Shown one piece after another: positions 24,231 to 33,879 of a stretch of DNA of 64,000 bases. This DNA comes from Shinella pollutisoli (GTDB taxonomy: Bacteria; Pseudomonadota; Alphaproteobacteria; Rhizobiales; Rhizobiaceae). Every line of letters starts with the position of its first letter. The stretch's first letter is position 1. Under the pieces are notes generated by a model, which had not been told where the DNA came from, did no database searches, and was given only the letters and a program-made list of their open reading frames with translations. The translations under genes and the position numbers were made by a program. Location: assembly GCF_024609765.1 (NCBI RefSeq), contig NZ_JANFDG010000011.1, positions 1 to 64,000 of the forward strand. Reading direction: 5' to 3'.

Positions 24231-25094
24231 ATGCATCTGCCAGAGGGGATACCCCAAAGGGAAGAGATGGACATCCTGGACACATCCACGCCGCGGGCCA
24301 TGAGCCACGAGATCGCCGAGGTGATCGACAGGATCCGCGACGCCGACTTCTATCCGGCGCTGTTCACCTTCCTGTCGAAATACATCCCGTTCAACACCGG
24401 GCATGCGATGATGTTCTTCTCGGAAAACGGAGCACCCGTCGTCCTGCACGACGGAAGCCCGAACAAGTACGAGTGGATCGACGAATACGCCAGCGGCTAC
24501 TACCTTCTCGATCCCGTGTGGATCAAGCTGATGGACCCGGACTACCGGGACAGCTTTTACATCCTCGACAATCTCGCGCCGGACAGCTTCAAGGACAGCT
24601 CGTATTACGAAAGGCACTACCGGAAGGCCGACATCACCGACGAGTTCGGATGGATCGCAAGGCTGGAGAACGGAGACCAGGTCGTCATATGCCTGATGCG
24701 CCGCTGGGACGCGCCGAAGTTCGTGGACGACCATGTGAGGATAGCCAACATACTCTATCCGATCTTCTCGAGGCTGATCATCCTGCACGAGACCCTGAAA
24801 TCCGAACGGCAGATGCGGACCCTGTCGACCATGCCGTCGGCGCGGCTGACGCCGTCCGCCAGCATCAACAAGTACCTGAAGGCATCCGGAAACGAAAAGC
24901 AGACGCTCTCCGACCGGCAGTCGGACATCGTCGACCTCATCCTCCAGGGGCATTCCACCGAGTCCATCGGGCTGAACCTGGAAATCTCGGCCGGGACCGT
25001 GAAGACGCACAAGCGAAACATCTATTCCCGCCTCGGGATCTCGTCTCACGGCGAGCTGTTCAACCTGTTCGTCACCTCCCTGAAGGAGGGTTGA
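24231..25094 (+). CDS. LuxR-family transcriptional regulator
   Basis: A protein of about 287 residues with a C-terminal LuxR/FixJ helix-turn-helix (LSDRQSDIVDLILQGHSTES through SAGTVKTHKRNIYSRLG). The N-terminal 200 residues are not a receiver and carry no clear autoinducer-binding signature, so it is probably a solitary regulator with a ligand domain. It is divergent from the diol dehydratase operon across a 108-nt gap and likely controls it. The start is uncertain: GTG 24213, ATG 24231 and ATG 24267 are in frame, and the last has the sequence AAAGGGAAGAG just before it. Confidence 0.8.
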   Translation: MHLPEGIPQREEMDILDTSTPRAMSHEIAEVIDRIRDADFYPALFTFLSKYIPFNTGHAMMFFSENGAPVVLHDGSPNKYEWIDEYASGYYLLDPVWIKLMDPDYRDSFYILDNLAPDSFKDSSYYERHYRKADITDEFGWIARLENGDQVVICLMRRWDAPKFVDDHVRIANILYPIFSRLIILHETLKSERQMRTLSTMPSARLTPSASINKYLKASGNEKQTLSDRQSDIVDLILQGHSTESIGLNLEISAGTVKTHKRNIYSRLGISSHGELFNLFVTSLKEG

Positions 25095-25125
25095 GGACCG
25101 CCCCGGAACGGGAAGCCTCCGGATC

Positions 25126-25929
25126 TCAGAACGTCGGCGGCGTGTTCACCCACAGCAGCCGGCACGGTCCGGTCCCGGCCGACCGCCAGGAATGGGCGCG
25201 ATGGCTCTCGAAATAGATCGAGTCCCCCGCGTCGAGCGTCGCGAAGCCGAGGCCCTCCACCTCGATCTCGAAACGGCCCTCCAGCACGCGGATGAACTCC
25301 TCCCCCTCGTGCCGGTAGAAGCCGTCGCTGCCGGCGCCGGGTGCCAGGATCCACTCCTGGCAATCCATCATCCGCGGCCCCGAGGCCAGTTCCCTGATCT
25401 GGATGCCCTTGCCGAGGGAGGGCAGCTGCCGGCCCTCCCCGCGGCGCACGACGGCCTCGGCGACGACGACAGGGCTTGCCATCAACTGGGTCACCGTGAC
25501 GCCGAGCGCCTGCGCGACGGCGCGCAGAAGCGGCACGCTCGCGCCGCGCGAGGTGCGCTCGAGCGTGCTCAGGGTCGAGGGGGACACATCGAGCTGCGCG
25601 GCCAGCGCCGAGATCGTCAGCTTTCTCTCCTTGCGCAGCCGCCGGATCTCGTGGCCCAGCCGGGGCGACGGGAGGTCCTCGTCCGCGGCGCGCGGTGACG
25701 CGGAGGACGCCGCGTCCAGGGAGGACTTTATTGCCGCCAGATTGAGCCCGAGGACGGAGCGGAGCCGGACGATCTGGTGGACGCGGGCGAAGTCGTCCTC
25801 GCTGTAGAGCCGGTAGCCGCTCGGCGTGCGGGACGGGGCGATCAGGCCGTGCTGCTCCCAGAGCCTCAGCGTCGCGGGCGGCACGCCGGTTGCCGCCGAG
25901 ATCTCCGACACCTTGTACCGCCTGCCCAT
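25126..25929 (-). CDS. MerR-XRE-cupin three-domain transcriptional regulator
   Basis: A 267-residue protein with two DNA-binding domains. Residues 4-70 form a MerR-type winged helix (YKVSEISAATGVPPATLRLW, then GYRLYSEDDFARV). Residues 92-147 form an XRE/Cro helix-turn-helix (LGHEIRRLRKERKLTISALA, then LDVSPSTLSTLER). Residues 180-265 form a small-molecule-binding cupin (FYRHEGEEFIRVLEGRFEIE). XRE-cupin regulators are common controllers of amine and polyamine catabolism; the added MerR head is less usual. It converges on the LuxR gene and is 114 nt from the LysR gene at 26044-27042. Its target is probably one of the two flanking operons. Confidence 0.85.
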   Translation of the reverse strand: MGRRYKVSEISAATGVPPATLRLWEQHGLIAPSRTPSGYRLYSEDDFARVHQIVRLRSVLGLNLAAIKSSLDAASSASPRAADEDLPSPRLGHEIRRLRKERKLTISALAAQLDVSPSTLSTLERTSRGASVPLLRAVAQALGVTVTQLMASPVVVAEAVVRRGEGRQLPSLGKGIQIRELASGPRMMDCQEWILAPGAGSDGFYRHEGEEFIRVLEGRFEIEVEGLGFATLDAGDSIYFESHRAHSWRSAGTGPCRLLWVNTPPTF

Positions 25930-26043
25930 CGCGCCCTGCCGACCTCTCTCCCCGCCGTGCTACGCGATAATCCCGCGAATATCAACGCATCGCCGCCGCG
26001 CCGGACGGACAGGCGGGAAAAGCAGGTCCATCGGATTCGAAGG

Positions 26044-27042
26044 CTAGATCGCCTGCAAGCCGAGGCCTTCCAGGAAGTCCTCGTCCTGGTCGCACTCGGA
26101 GATCAGCCACTCCCGGAAGACCTGGACGCGCCGGCTGTTGTGGCCCAGCGGCGAGACGAAATAATACGTCCTTTCCGCCGGCAGCGCGTAGGGGAACGGG
26201 ATGACGAGGGTGCCCTGCCGCAGCTCGGCCTGGACGAGGGCGACCTGCGATATGGCGACGCCCAGCCCCGAGGCCGCGGCCTGGTAGGCAAGGCCCGAAT
26301 TCTCGAACTTCATGCCCTTGACCGGATCGACGCCCTCGACCTTCAGGGCATTGATCCACTTTCTCCAGTCGTCCTGCCGGGCATAGGAGTGCAGCAGCGT
26401 GACCTCTTTCAGGTCCGCCGGCGTCTTCAGCCGCGCGGCGACGTCGGGGTGGCAGACCGCGACGAGATGGTTCTGGATCAGCCGGTCCGAGCGGACGCCG
26501 GGCCAGTCGCCGAACCCGGTGCGGATATAGGCGTCGATCAGCTCGTGCTCGAAATCCATCTTGCCCGCCGGCGAGAAGGTCATGAGCTGGACCTCGATCT
26601 TGGGATGGCGCTGCGCGAAGCGGGGCAGCCGCGGGATGAGCCATCTGAGCGCGAACGTCGAATAGACCCTCAGCTTTATGAGGTCGGGCGTGTTCCGCTC
26701 CCGCACGCGGTTCGTCGCATCCTCCAGGATCGCGAACGCGTCGCCGATGTCCTCGAGATACTGCTTGCCCTTCGTCGTCAGCTTGACGGAGCGCGGCGTT
26801 CTCTCGAACAGGGCGATGCCCAGGATGCTTTCCAGCAGCTTGACCTGGCGGCTGACCGCGGACTGGGTGACGTTCAGTTCCTGCGCCGCCTTCGAAAGGC
26901 TGAGATGCCGGCCTGCCGCCTCGAAGACGCGGATCGGATTGAGGGGCGTCAGTTGTCTGGCGATCGAACCATCTCCATGCCGCCGGGGCCTGATCGCGTC
27001 GGCATGCCCCGGTCCCTTCTGGCCGAAAAGGGGATCATCCAT
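26044..27042 (-). CDS. LysR-family transcriptional regulator (GcvA-like)
   Basis: A 332-residue LysR regulator. The winged helix is near residues 30-90 (PIRVFEAAGRHLSLSKAAQE, LNVTQSAVSRQVKLLE) and the effector domain follows (RVYSTFALRWLIPRL). The pattern matches the GcvA subgroup. The N-terminal 29 residues before ARQLTPLN are unusual, but ATG 27042 is the only usable start and has an AGGATGG site. It lies 33 nt after the iron alcohol dehydrogenase gene and appears to be the last gene of the leftward catabolic operon, so it would be co-transcribed with its likely target. Confidence 0.85.
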   Translation of the reverse strand: MDDPLFGQKGPGHADAIRPRRHGDGSIARQLTPLNPIRVFEAAGRHLSLSKAAQELNVTQSAVSRQVKLLESILGIALFERTPRSVKLTTKGKQYLEDIGDAFAILEDATNRVRERNTPDLIKLRVYSTFALRWLIPRLPRFAQRHPKIEVQLMTFSPAGKMDFEHELIDAYIRTGFGDWPGVRSDRLIQNHLVAVCHPDVAARLKTPADLKEVTLLHSYARQDDWRKWINALKVEGVDPVKGMKFENSGLAYQAAASGLGVAISQVALVQAELRQGTLVIPFPYALPAERTYYFVSPLGHNSRRVQVFREWLISECDQDEDFLEGLGLQAI

Positions 27043-27075
27043 CCTGCAAATCGGCTGTCAAGTCCGCACGGCCCC

Positions 27076-28188
27076 TCACAATGCCTCGCGCCCCATGGCC
27101 AGATAGTCCTCGACCCGCGCGGCGCGCGGGTTCGTCGCGTGGCAATGGTCCTTCGCCGCCGCCTGCGCGACCTGCGCGAGCAGCGCGTCGGTGACGCCCA
27201 TCGCCGCAAGCCCGGCCGGCAGGCCGAGACGCCGGTTGAGGTCCTCGACGACGGCATCCGGCGGCCCTCCCATCCGCTGCGCGAGCGTCTCCCATTTCCC
27301 GCCGATGGCAGGCCGGTTGAAACGCAGGACGGCCGGCATGAGAACGGCGTTCAGCGTGCCGTGATGCAGCGCGAGCCCGCGCGCGGCGCCCAGCGGATGG
27401 CTGAGCGCGTGGACCGCACCCAGCCCCTTCTGGAAGGCCAGCGCGCCGTGGAGGGCGCACACCATCATGTCGCGCCGCGCCCGCCGGTCGCTCCCGTCCC
27501 CGACGGCGCGCAGGATGGCGTTCAGCCCGTAGTCCAGGCCGGCGAGCGCGATCGCGTCGGCCGGCGGGTTGAACGCCGGCGCCATGTAGGTCTCCAGGCA
27601 GTGCGAGATCGCGTCCATCCCGGTCGCCGCCGTCAGCATGGCCGGAAGCCCGTATGTCAGCTCGGGGTCGCAAAGCGCCACGTCCGGCAGCAGGTGGGGC
27701 GAGAGGATGCCGAGCTTGCGTCCGTCGGCCGTGACGATGACCGCGGCCCGCCCGACCTCGGATCCGGTGCCGGCGGTCGTCGGAACGGCGATCATCGGGC
27801 ACGCCTGCTTCCGGATGAGGGAAACGCCCCCGTTCACCGCGGCATATCTCTCCAGGGGACCCTCGTGCCCCGCCAGGAGGCGGACCGCCTTGGCGAGGTC
27901 CAGCGACGAGCCGCCGCCGACGCCGACGACACCGTCGCAACCGCGGGACCGGTAGACATCGAGGGCCGCGACCACCGCGTCCTCGGTCGGGTTGGGCGGC
28001 GTCGCGTCGAAAACGGCGGCGCCGTCGCCCGCCAGCGCCGTCACGCGGCCAACGATGCCCGACGCCACCAGCCCGGCGTCCGTGGCGATCAGGGGCCGGC
28101 GGATGCCGAGCTCGGCAAGCAGGCCGGGAAGGCGGGAAAGCGCGCCTTCGGCGAATTCAATCCTGGTCAGGTAGTTGATCTGCGTCAT
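27076..28188 (-). CDS. Iron-containing alcohol dehydrogenase
   Basis: A 370-residue group III alcohol dehydrogenase. The cofactor motif GVGGGSSLDLAK is at 89-100. The four metal ligands of this family are found as Asp192 and His196 (GMDAISH), His264 (ALSHPLG) and His276 (LHHG). Family members oxidise short-chain alcohols, 4-hydroxybutyrate, 1,2-propanediol or maleylacetate. The start ATG 28188 has AGGAAA before it and lies inside the 3' end of the preceding gene (32-nt overlap). With the aldehyde dehydrogenase at 29074-30513 it could convert an alcohol to an acid. Confidence 0.85.
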   Translation of the reverse strand: MTQINYLTRIEFAEGALSRLPGLLAELGIRRPLIATDAGLVASGIVGRVTALAGDGAAVFDATPPNPTEDAVVAALDVYRSRGCDGVVGVGGGSSLDLAKAVRLLAGHEGPLERYAAVNGGVSLIRKQACPMIAVPTTAGTGSEVGRAAVIVTADGRKLGILSPHLLPDVALCDPELTYGLPAMLTAATGMDAISHCLETYMAPAFNPPADAIALAGLDYGLNAILRAVGDGSDRRARRDMMVCALHGALAFQKGLGAVHALSHPLGAARGLALHHGTLNAVLMPAVLRFNRPAIGGKWETLAQRMGGPPDAVVEDLNRRLGLPAGLAAMGVTDALLAQVAQAAAKDHCHATNPRAARVEDYLAMGREAL

Positions 28189-29077
28189 TCGGCTTTCCTG
28201 CGGTCGAGCCGCCCGTCCAGGCCTGCGGCACGGAGCGGAGCGCCGGGCCCTGATAGGCATAGGTGAATTCCTTCGGCACCGGCCCCTTTATCCGTCCGCC
28301 CTCCTGCATCTGCTCCCAGGCATGGGCGCAGATGCCGACGCTCCTCGACAGGATGAACAGGCCGCGGCCGAGGGCGGCGGGAAAGCCGAGCTCGAGGAGA
28401 ACGACGGCGGTGATCCCGTCGATGTTGAGGGGAACCGCGCGCCCCTTGCCGGCCAGCACCGCCTCGACCGCCCGGGCGGCCTTGAGCGCGTCGCCGGTGA
28501 CGATGCCCTGGCCGATCGCCTCCTCCAGCAATGCGCCGATCCGGACCGATCGCGGGTCGGTCCTGTGGTAGCGATGGCCGAAGCCGGGCAGATACCGGCC
28601 GTTGGCGGCCCGGAACGCCTCGACATGCGCCGCGGCGACCCGGGACGCGTCCGACGCGAAATCCGGATCGCGGACGATATCGCCCAGCAGCTCCATGCAC
28701 TGCTCGCCCGCCCCACCGTGGACGTCGCCCAGCACGTTCACGCCGGATGCCATCGCGTTGTTGAGGCCGACCCCGCAGGTCGCCGCCATGCGCGCGATGG
28801 AGAGCGAAGGGGCGAGCGGGCCGTGGTCGACACCGGCCACCAGCACCGTCTCCAGCAGCCTTGCCTGCTGCGGCGACGGCAGCTCGCCGCGCGTCATCAG
28901 CCAGACCATGGCCGGGAAGGTGATGGTGCCGACGAGATCCTGGATGGGATAGCCGCGGATCCGGATCTGGTCGGGGGCGATATCCGTGATGGACGAGCGC
29001 CACCACTCGGCGATCGCGGCGGCGCCGCGGTCGTCGCGCGGCGCCTCGGGCTGCCCGGCGGAAACCTTGGCGGTCAT
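28157..29077 (-). CDS. Citrate synthase-fold protein, citryl-CoA lyase-like
   Basis: A 306-residue protein, shorter than citrate synthase (about 430) and close to the length of the stand-alone citryl-CoA lyase-type domain. Conserved active-site stretches are DHGPLAPS (His85), GDVHGGAG (His120) and GFGHRYHRTDPRS (His168, Asp174). It should make or break a carbon-carbon bond in a CoA thioester such as citryl- or citramalyl-CoA. With a CoA-transferase and crotonase in the same operon, cleavage of a hydroxyacyl-CoA is the favoured role. It overlaps the aldehyde dehydrogenase gene by 4 nt and the alcohol dehydrogenase gene by 32 nt. Confidence 0.78.
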   Translation of the reverse strand: MTAKVSAGQPEAPRDDRGAAAIAEWWRSSITDIAPDQIRIRGYPIQDLVGTITFPAMVWLMTRGELPSPQQARLLETVLVAGVDHGPLAPSLSIARMAATCGVGLNNAMASGVNVLGDVHGGAGEQCMELLGDIVRDPDFASDASRVAAAHVEAFRAANGRYLPGFGHRYHRTDPRSVRIGALLEEAIGQGIVTGDALKAARAVEAVLAGKGRAVPLNIDGITAVVLLELGFPAALGRGLFILSRSVGICAHAWEQMQEGGRIKGPVPKEFTYAYQGPALRSVPQAWTGGSTAGKPNDADQLPDQD

Positions 29078-30513
29078 TGCAGGCCCTCCATCCGGTGCAT
29101 GATCGACTTCGTGATCAGGTAGGCGTCGAGCCCCTCGGCGCCGCCCTCGAAGCCATAGCCGCTCTCCTTCACGCCGCCGAGGGGCGAGGCCGGCGTCGAC
29201 ACCGAGTAGTTGTTGATGGCGATCACGCCCGCCTCGAAGGCTTCCGCCATCGCCGTGGCGCGGGAGGCGAGGTTGGTGACGGCATAGGCGGCAAGCCCGT
29301 AGGGCGTGTCGTTGGCCGCCGCCACGACCTCCTCGAAGCTGTCGAAGGGTTCGAGCAGGGCGAGGGGGCCGAAGGGCTCCTCCACCTTGGCGAGCGCATC
29401 CGCCGGCACGTTCTCGAGGACGGTCATCTCGAAGAAATAGCCGGGCCGGTCGATGCGACTGCCCCCCGCCAGCAGGCGCGCGCCGCGCCCGACGGCGTCG
29501 GCGATCATGGCCTCGATCGTGGTGATGCGCCGGGCGTTCGCGAGCGGACCCATCTGGCTTGCCGGATCGTCGCCCGGGCCGATGCGCAGGTCCCTCGCCC
29601 TGGCGGCGAACGCGTCGCGGAAGGCCTCGTAGATGCCGCGCTGGATGAAGAAGCGCGTCGGGCTGGTGCAGACCTGACCGGCGTTGCGGCTCTTGGCGGC
29701 CACCGCCATGTGCGCCGCGCCGACGGGATCGGCGTCGTCGAAAACGACGACGGGGGAGTGGCCGCCAAGCTCCATCGTGGCGCGCTTGACGCCCTCGGCC
29801 GCCAGCGCCAGGAGCTGCTTGCCGACCGCGGTCGACCCGGTGAAGGAAATCTTGCGGATGACAGGCGAGCGGATGAGACGGGTCGAGATCTCGCCGGGCA
29901 CGCCGTGGACGAGGTTCAGCACGCCCTTCGGCAGTCCGGCATCGTGGAAGGCGCGGACGATCGCGGCGGCCGTCAGCGGCGTCTCCTCCGCCGGCTTCAG
30001 GATGACGGAGCATCCGGCCGCCAGGGCCCCGCCGATCTTCCGGCCCGGCGTCTGGGCCGGGAAATTCCAGGGAGAAAAGGCGGCGACGGGCCCGATCGGC
30101 TGCTTGACGAGGTGCTGGCGCACGTCGGGCGTCCGGCTTGCGAGCACGCGGCCGTAGCCTCGCGTGGCCTCCTCCGCCATCCATTCGAGATTCGCGAGGC
30201 AGACGCCCAGCTCGCCCTTCGCCTCCGCGAGCGTCTTGCCCTGCTCCATCGTCAGGAGCGCGGCGATGTCGTCCCGCCTTTCGCGGATCAGATCGACGGC
30301 CTTGCGGATGACGGCCGAGCGGTCATAGGGCGAGACCCGCCGCCATGTCTCGAAGCCGCGTGCCGCCGCGGCAAGGGCGAGATCGAGGTCCTCGACGGCG
30401 GCGTGGGCGGCCCGGGCGACGACCTCGCCGGTGGCCGGATTGTGGACGGGATAGCTGCGGCCGCCTGCCGCGTGCCGCCATTCGCCGTCGATATAGAGCA
30501 GGCTCTCTAGCAT
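29074..30513 (-). CDS. NAD(P)-dependent aldehyde dehydrogenase (succinate-semialdehyde dehydrogenase-like)
   Basis: A 479-residue ALDH of usual length. Catalytic residues are Asn150 (SPWNFP), Glu248 (MELGGHSP) and Cys282 (NAGQVCTSPTR). The overall pattern is GabD-like. It would oxidise an aldehyde or semialdehyde intermediate to the acid. It follows livF and overlaps the citryl-CoA-lyase-like gene by 4 nt, so it belongs to the long leftward operon. The true substrate depends on that pathway and is not known. Confidence 0.85.
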   Translation of the reverse strand: MLESLLYIDGEWRHAAGGRSYPVHNPATGEVVARAAHAAVEDLDLALAAAARGFETWRRVSPYDRSAVIRKAVDLIRERRDDIAALLTMEQGKTLAEAKGELGVCLANLEWMAEEATRGYGRVLASRTPDVRQHLVKQPIGPVAAFSPWNFPAQTPGRKIGGALAAGCSVILKPAEETPLTAAAIVRAFHDAGLPKGVLNLVHGVPGEISTRLIRSPVIRKISFTGSTAVGKQLLALAAEGVKRATMELGGHSPVVVFDDADPVGAAHMAVAAKSRNAGQVCTSPTRFFIQRGIYEAFRDAFAARARDLRIGPGDDPASQMGPLANARRITTIEAMIADAVGRGARLLAGGSRIDRPGYFFEMTVLENVPADALAKVEEPFGPLALLEPFDSFEEVVAAANDTPYGLAAYAVTNLASRATAMAEAFEAGVIAINNYSVSTPASPLGGVKESGYGFEGGAEGLDAYLITKSIMHRMEGLQ

Positions 30514-30532
30514 TGGAATTCCTTACGCCACG

Positions 30533-31235
<703 letters not shown>

Positions 31236-31249
<14 letters not shown>

Positions 31250-32012
31250 GATACGCCTCCAGCACCACGGGGTCGTTCCGGATCGCCTCGGGCGTGCCGC
31301 TCGCGATGACCTGCCCGTGGTTGAGAACGACGATGCGGTCCGACACCGCCATGACGAGTTCGAGAACGTGCTCCACCAGAAGGATCGCCACGCCGTCGGC
31401 GGCCAGGCGTTTCAGGAGGGCGCCGAGATTGGCGCGGTCCGTCGCCGACAGCCCCACCGCCGGCTCGTCCAGGAGGATCAGCCGCGAGTGCTGGGCGAGC
31501 GTGCGGCCGATCTCCACCAGCCGCTGCTGGCCGGACGACAGGTCCTCCGCCTTCGCGTCCCGGAGGTCGGCGATGCCGAGATCGCGCAGGACCTCTTCGG
31601 CTCTCGCAATCGACGAGCGCTCCTCCTCCACGGCGGACGGAAGCCGCAGGATATTGCCGACGATCCGCCTCTGCGTCGCGCAGTGCAGGCCTGTGAGGAT
31701 GTTTTCGAGCGCCGACAGCTTCTTCAGCACGCCGCCGTTCTGGAAGGTGCGGCGCACGCCGAGGCGGGCGATGGCGTCGGGGCGCTTTCCCGTGATGTCG
31801 TCGGCGCCGAAGACGACGCGGCCGGACGCCGTGCGCGCGAAGCCGGTGATGGCGTTGAACAGGGTCGACTTGCCGGCGCCGTTCGGGCCGATCAGCGCGC
31901 AGATCTCGCCCGCCCGCAGATCGAAGGACGCGCCGGAGACCGCCGTCAGGCCGCCGAAGCGGACGGACACGTCCTCGACGGAGAGCACGGATCGTCTTTC
32001 GGATACGGTCAT
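31236..32012 (-). CDS. livG: Branched-chain amino acid-type ABC transporter ATP-binding protein LivG
   Basis: A 258-residue ATPase with Walker A (GPNGAGKST), the LivG-type GVRRTFQN segment, signature ([16 protein letters not shown]) and Walker B ([12 protein letters not shown]). The ATG at 32012 overlaps the livM stop by 4 nt. The long open frame upstream is a shadow of livM. Confidence 0.87.
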
Positions 32013-33010
32013 GGCTTGCCTCCGAAGAAACGGTCGCGCAGGCCGGAAATCCGTGCGCCGAGGAACCCGCCGATGCCCTCGGGAACGAAGCGCAGGACCA
32101 GGATCAGAAGAAGGCTGAAGACGATCTCTTCGAGGCCCGGGAAATTGCGCAGGGTTTCCGGTATCGCCGTCAGGAGAAGCGCGCCGAAGATCGACCCGAC
32201 GAAGCTGCCGAGGCCGCCGACCATGACCATGGAGAAATGAACCAGCAGCTGGGTGAGGCCGAAACTCTCCGGCGTGATCCGCCCGAGAAGGCAGGCATAC
32301 ATTCCGCCCGCCACGCCGACGAGCGCGCCGCTCCAGACGAAGGCGAGGATCCGGAAGCCGGCGGCATGCATCCCCAGGCCGAGCGAGATCGCCTCGCTTT
32401 CCCGCACGGAGACGATCGCGCGGCCGACGCTGGAGCGCAGGAGATTGCGCGTGACGGCGAGGCACAGGATCGTGAACGCCAGGAACACCCAGTATTTTCC
32501 GATCTCCGTCGTGATCTGAAGGCCGGCGAGCGTCATCGGAGGCACTTCGAGCCCGCTCGATCCCTGCGTGATGCTGCCGCCGTGGATGTAGAGCCAGCGC
32601 AGCAGCTCTCCCGTCGCGAGCGTGACGATCGCGAGCTGGTAGTTGCGGATGCGCAGGGCCGGGATGCCGACGAGGAAGCCGGCGATGCCGCCGCCGATGC
32701 CGCCGACGAGGATGCCCGGGATGAAGTTCAGGCCGCCGTTCATGGCGATCGTCGCGGCATAGGCCCCGACGCCGAAGAAGGCGACATTGGCGAAGGCGAG
32801 CTGGCCGAGATACCCCAGCAGGATGTTGAAGCCGAGGGTGACCAGCGTGTAGATCAGCATCATGCTGGCGACGAAACGCCAGTATTCGTTGAGGCCGAGC
32901 GGCGCGAGGGCCGCGACCAGGGCGGCGAGGACCAGCACGGCGCGCGGCATGTCGCCCGATGCCCGGGTCCACGTCCCCGTACGCGAGGTTGGGCTGGAGA
33001 TATCAGACAC
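32009..33010 (-). CDS. livM: Branched-chain amino acid-type ABC transporter permease LivM
   Basis: A 333-residue LivM-type permease with about eight hydrophobic segments. Family motifs are [20 protein letters not shown] and the loop [16 protein letters not shown]. It overlaps livH by 8 nt and livG by 4 nt, so the four transporter genes are tightly coupled. It should form a heterodimeric channel with LivH. Confidence 0.87.
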   Translation of the reverse strand: MSDISSPTSRTGTWTRASGDMPRAVLVLAALVAALAPLGLNEYWRFVASMMLIYTLVTLGFNILLGYLGQLAFANVAFFGVGAYAATIAMNGGLNFIPGILVGGIGGGIAGFLVGIPALRIRNYQLAIVTLATGELLRWLYIHGGSITQGSSGLEVPPMTLAGLQITTEIGKYWVFLAFTILCLAVTRNLLRSSVGRAIVSVRESEAISLGLGMHAAGFRILAFVWSGALVGVAGGMYACLLGRITPESFGLTQLLVHFSMVMVGGLGSFVGSIFGALLLTAIPETLRNFPGLEEIVFSLLLILVLRFVPEGIGGFLGARISGLRDRFFGGKP

Positions 33011-33872
33011 GTGTCGCCTCCTTTTTCCCGAGAATGCCGTTGGGCAACACGATCAGCACGACGATGATGACCAGATAGGCGAAGATGTCGATCAGGGCGG
33101 TCGAGATGTAGAAGCCGGCCAGCTGCTCGGCGAGGCCGATGAGCAGCCCGCCGAGGACGGCGCCGCCGAGGTTGCCGAACCCGCCGAACGTCATGGCCGC
33201 GAACGCCTTGATGAGCAGATGCGCGCCCATGTCCGGGTAGAGCATCGTCACCGGCGCGACGAGCGTCCCGGCGACGGCGGCGATCCCCGCGACCACGCCC
33301 CACATGGCCATGTGGAAGCCGGGGACGTTGATCCCCACCAGGGCGGCGCCGCGGGGCACCTGCGAGGCGGCCTGCATCAGCTTGCCGAGCTTCGTCCTGG
33401 CGAAGAAGAGGAAGAAGGCGACCACCAGCGCCATGCATCCGGCGATGATGAGCAGGTCCTGGGCCGTCAGGACGATGCTGCCGACGAAGATCGGCGGGAC
33501 ATCGACGATCGGCGGCATCCTGAGCACTTCCTGCCCCCAGAAGAAGCGCGCCACGCCGGTCAGGAGGTAGGACATCGCGACGGTCATCATGGCGACCGTG
33601 ACGTGCGGCCCATGAACGATGGGCCGCACCAGCACGCGCTCGAACGCCATGCCCACCAGAACCAGCACCGCGACGGCAGCCAGGAAGGCGAGCACGAAGG
33701 CCATGCCGACAACCTGCGAGAACACATAGACCGCGAACGCGCCTGCCATGAAGAACGCGCCGTATCCGAAATGAACGACTCCGGTTGATCGGAACAGGAC
33801 CGTCATCCCAAGCGCGATGACGGCATAGATGGAGCCCTGAACCAGGCCACTCGCCACAAGCTGTGCAAACAT
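33003..33872 (-). CDS. livH: Branched-chain amino acid-type ABC transporter permease LivH
   Basis: A 289-residue LivH-type permease. It begins FAQLVASGLVQGSIYAVIAL, the usual start of this family, and carries LVGINVPGFHMAMWGVVAGI in the cytoplasmic loop region. It lies 7 nt after the binding-protein gene, with no hairpin between, unlike the other importers in this window. Confidence 0.87.
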   Translation of the reverse strand: MFAQLVASGLVQGSIYAVIALGMTVLFRSTGVVHFGYGAFFMAGAFAVYVFSQVVGMAFVLAFLAAVAVLVLVGMAFERVLVRPIVHGPHVTVAMMTVAMSYLLTGVARFFWGQEVLRMPPIVDVPPIFVGSIVLTAQDLLIIAGCMALVVAFFLFFARTKLGKLMQAASQVPRGAALVGINVPGFHMAMWGVVAGIAAVAGTLVAPVTMLYPDMGAHLLIKAFAAMTFGGFGNLGGAVLGGLLIGLAEQLAGFYISTALIDIFAYLVIIVVLIVLPNGILGKKEATRV

Positions 33873-33879
33873 GGATCTG

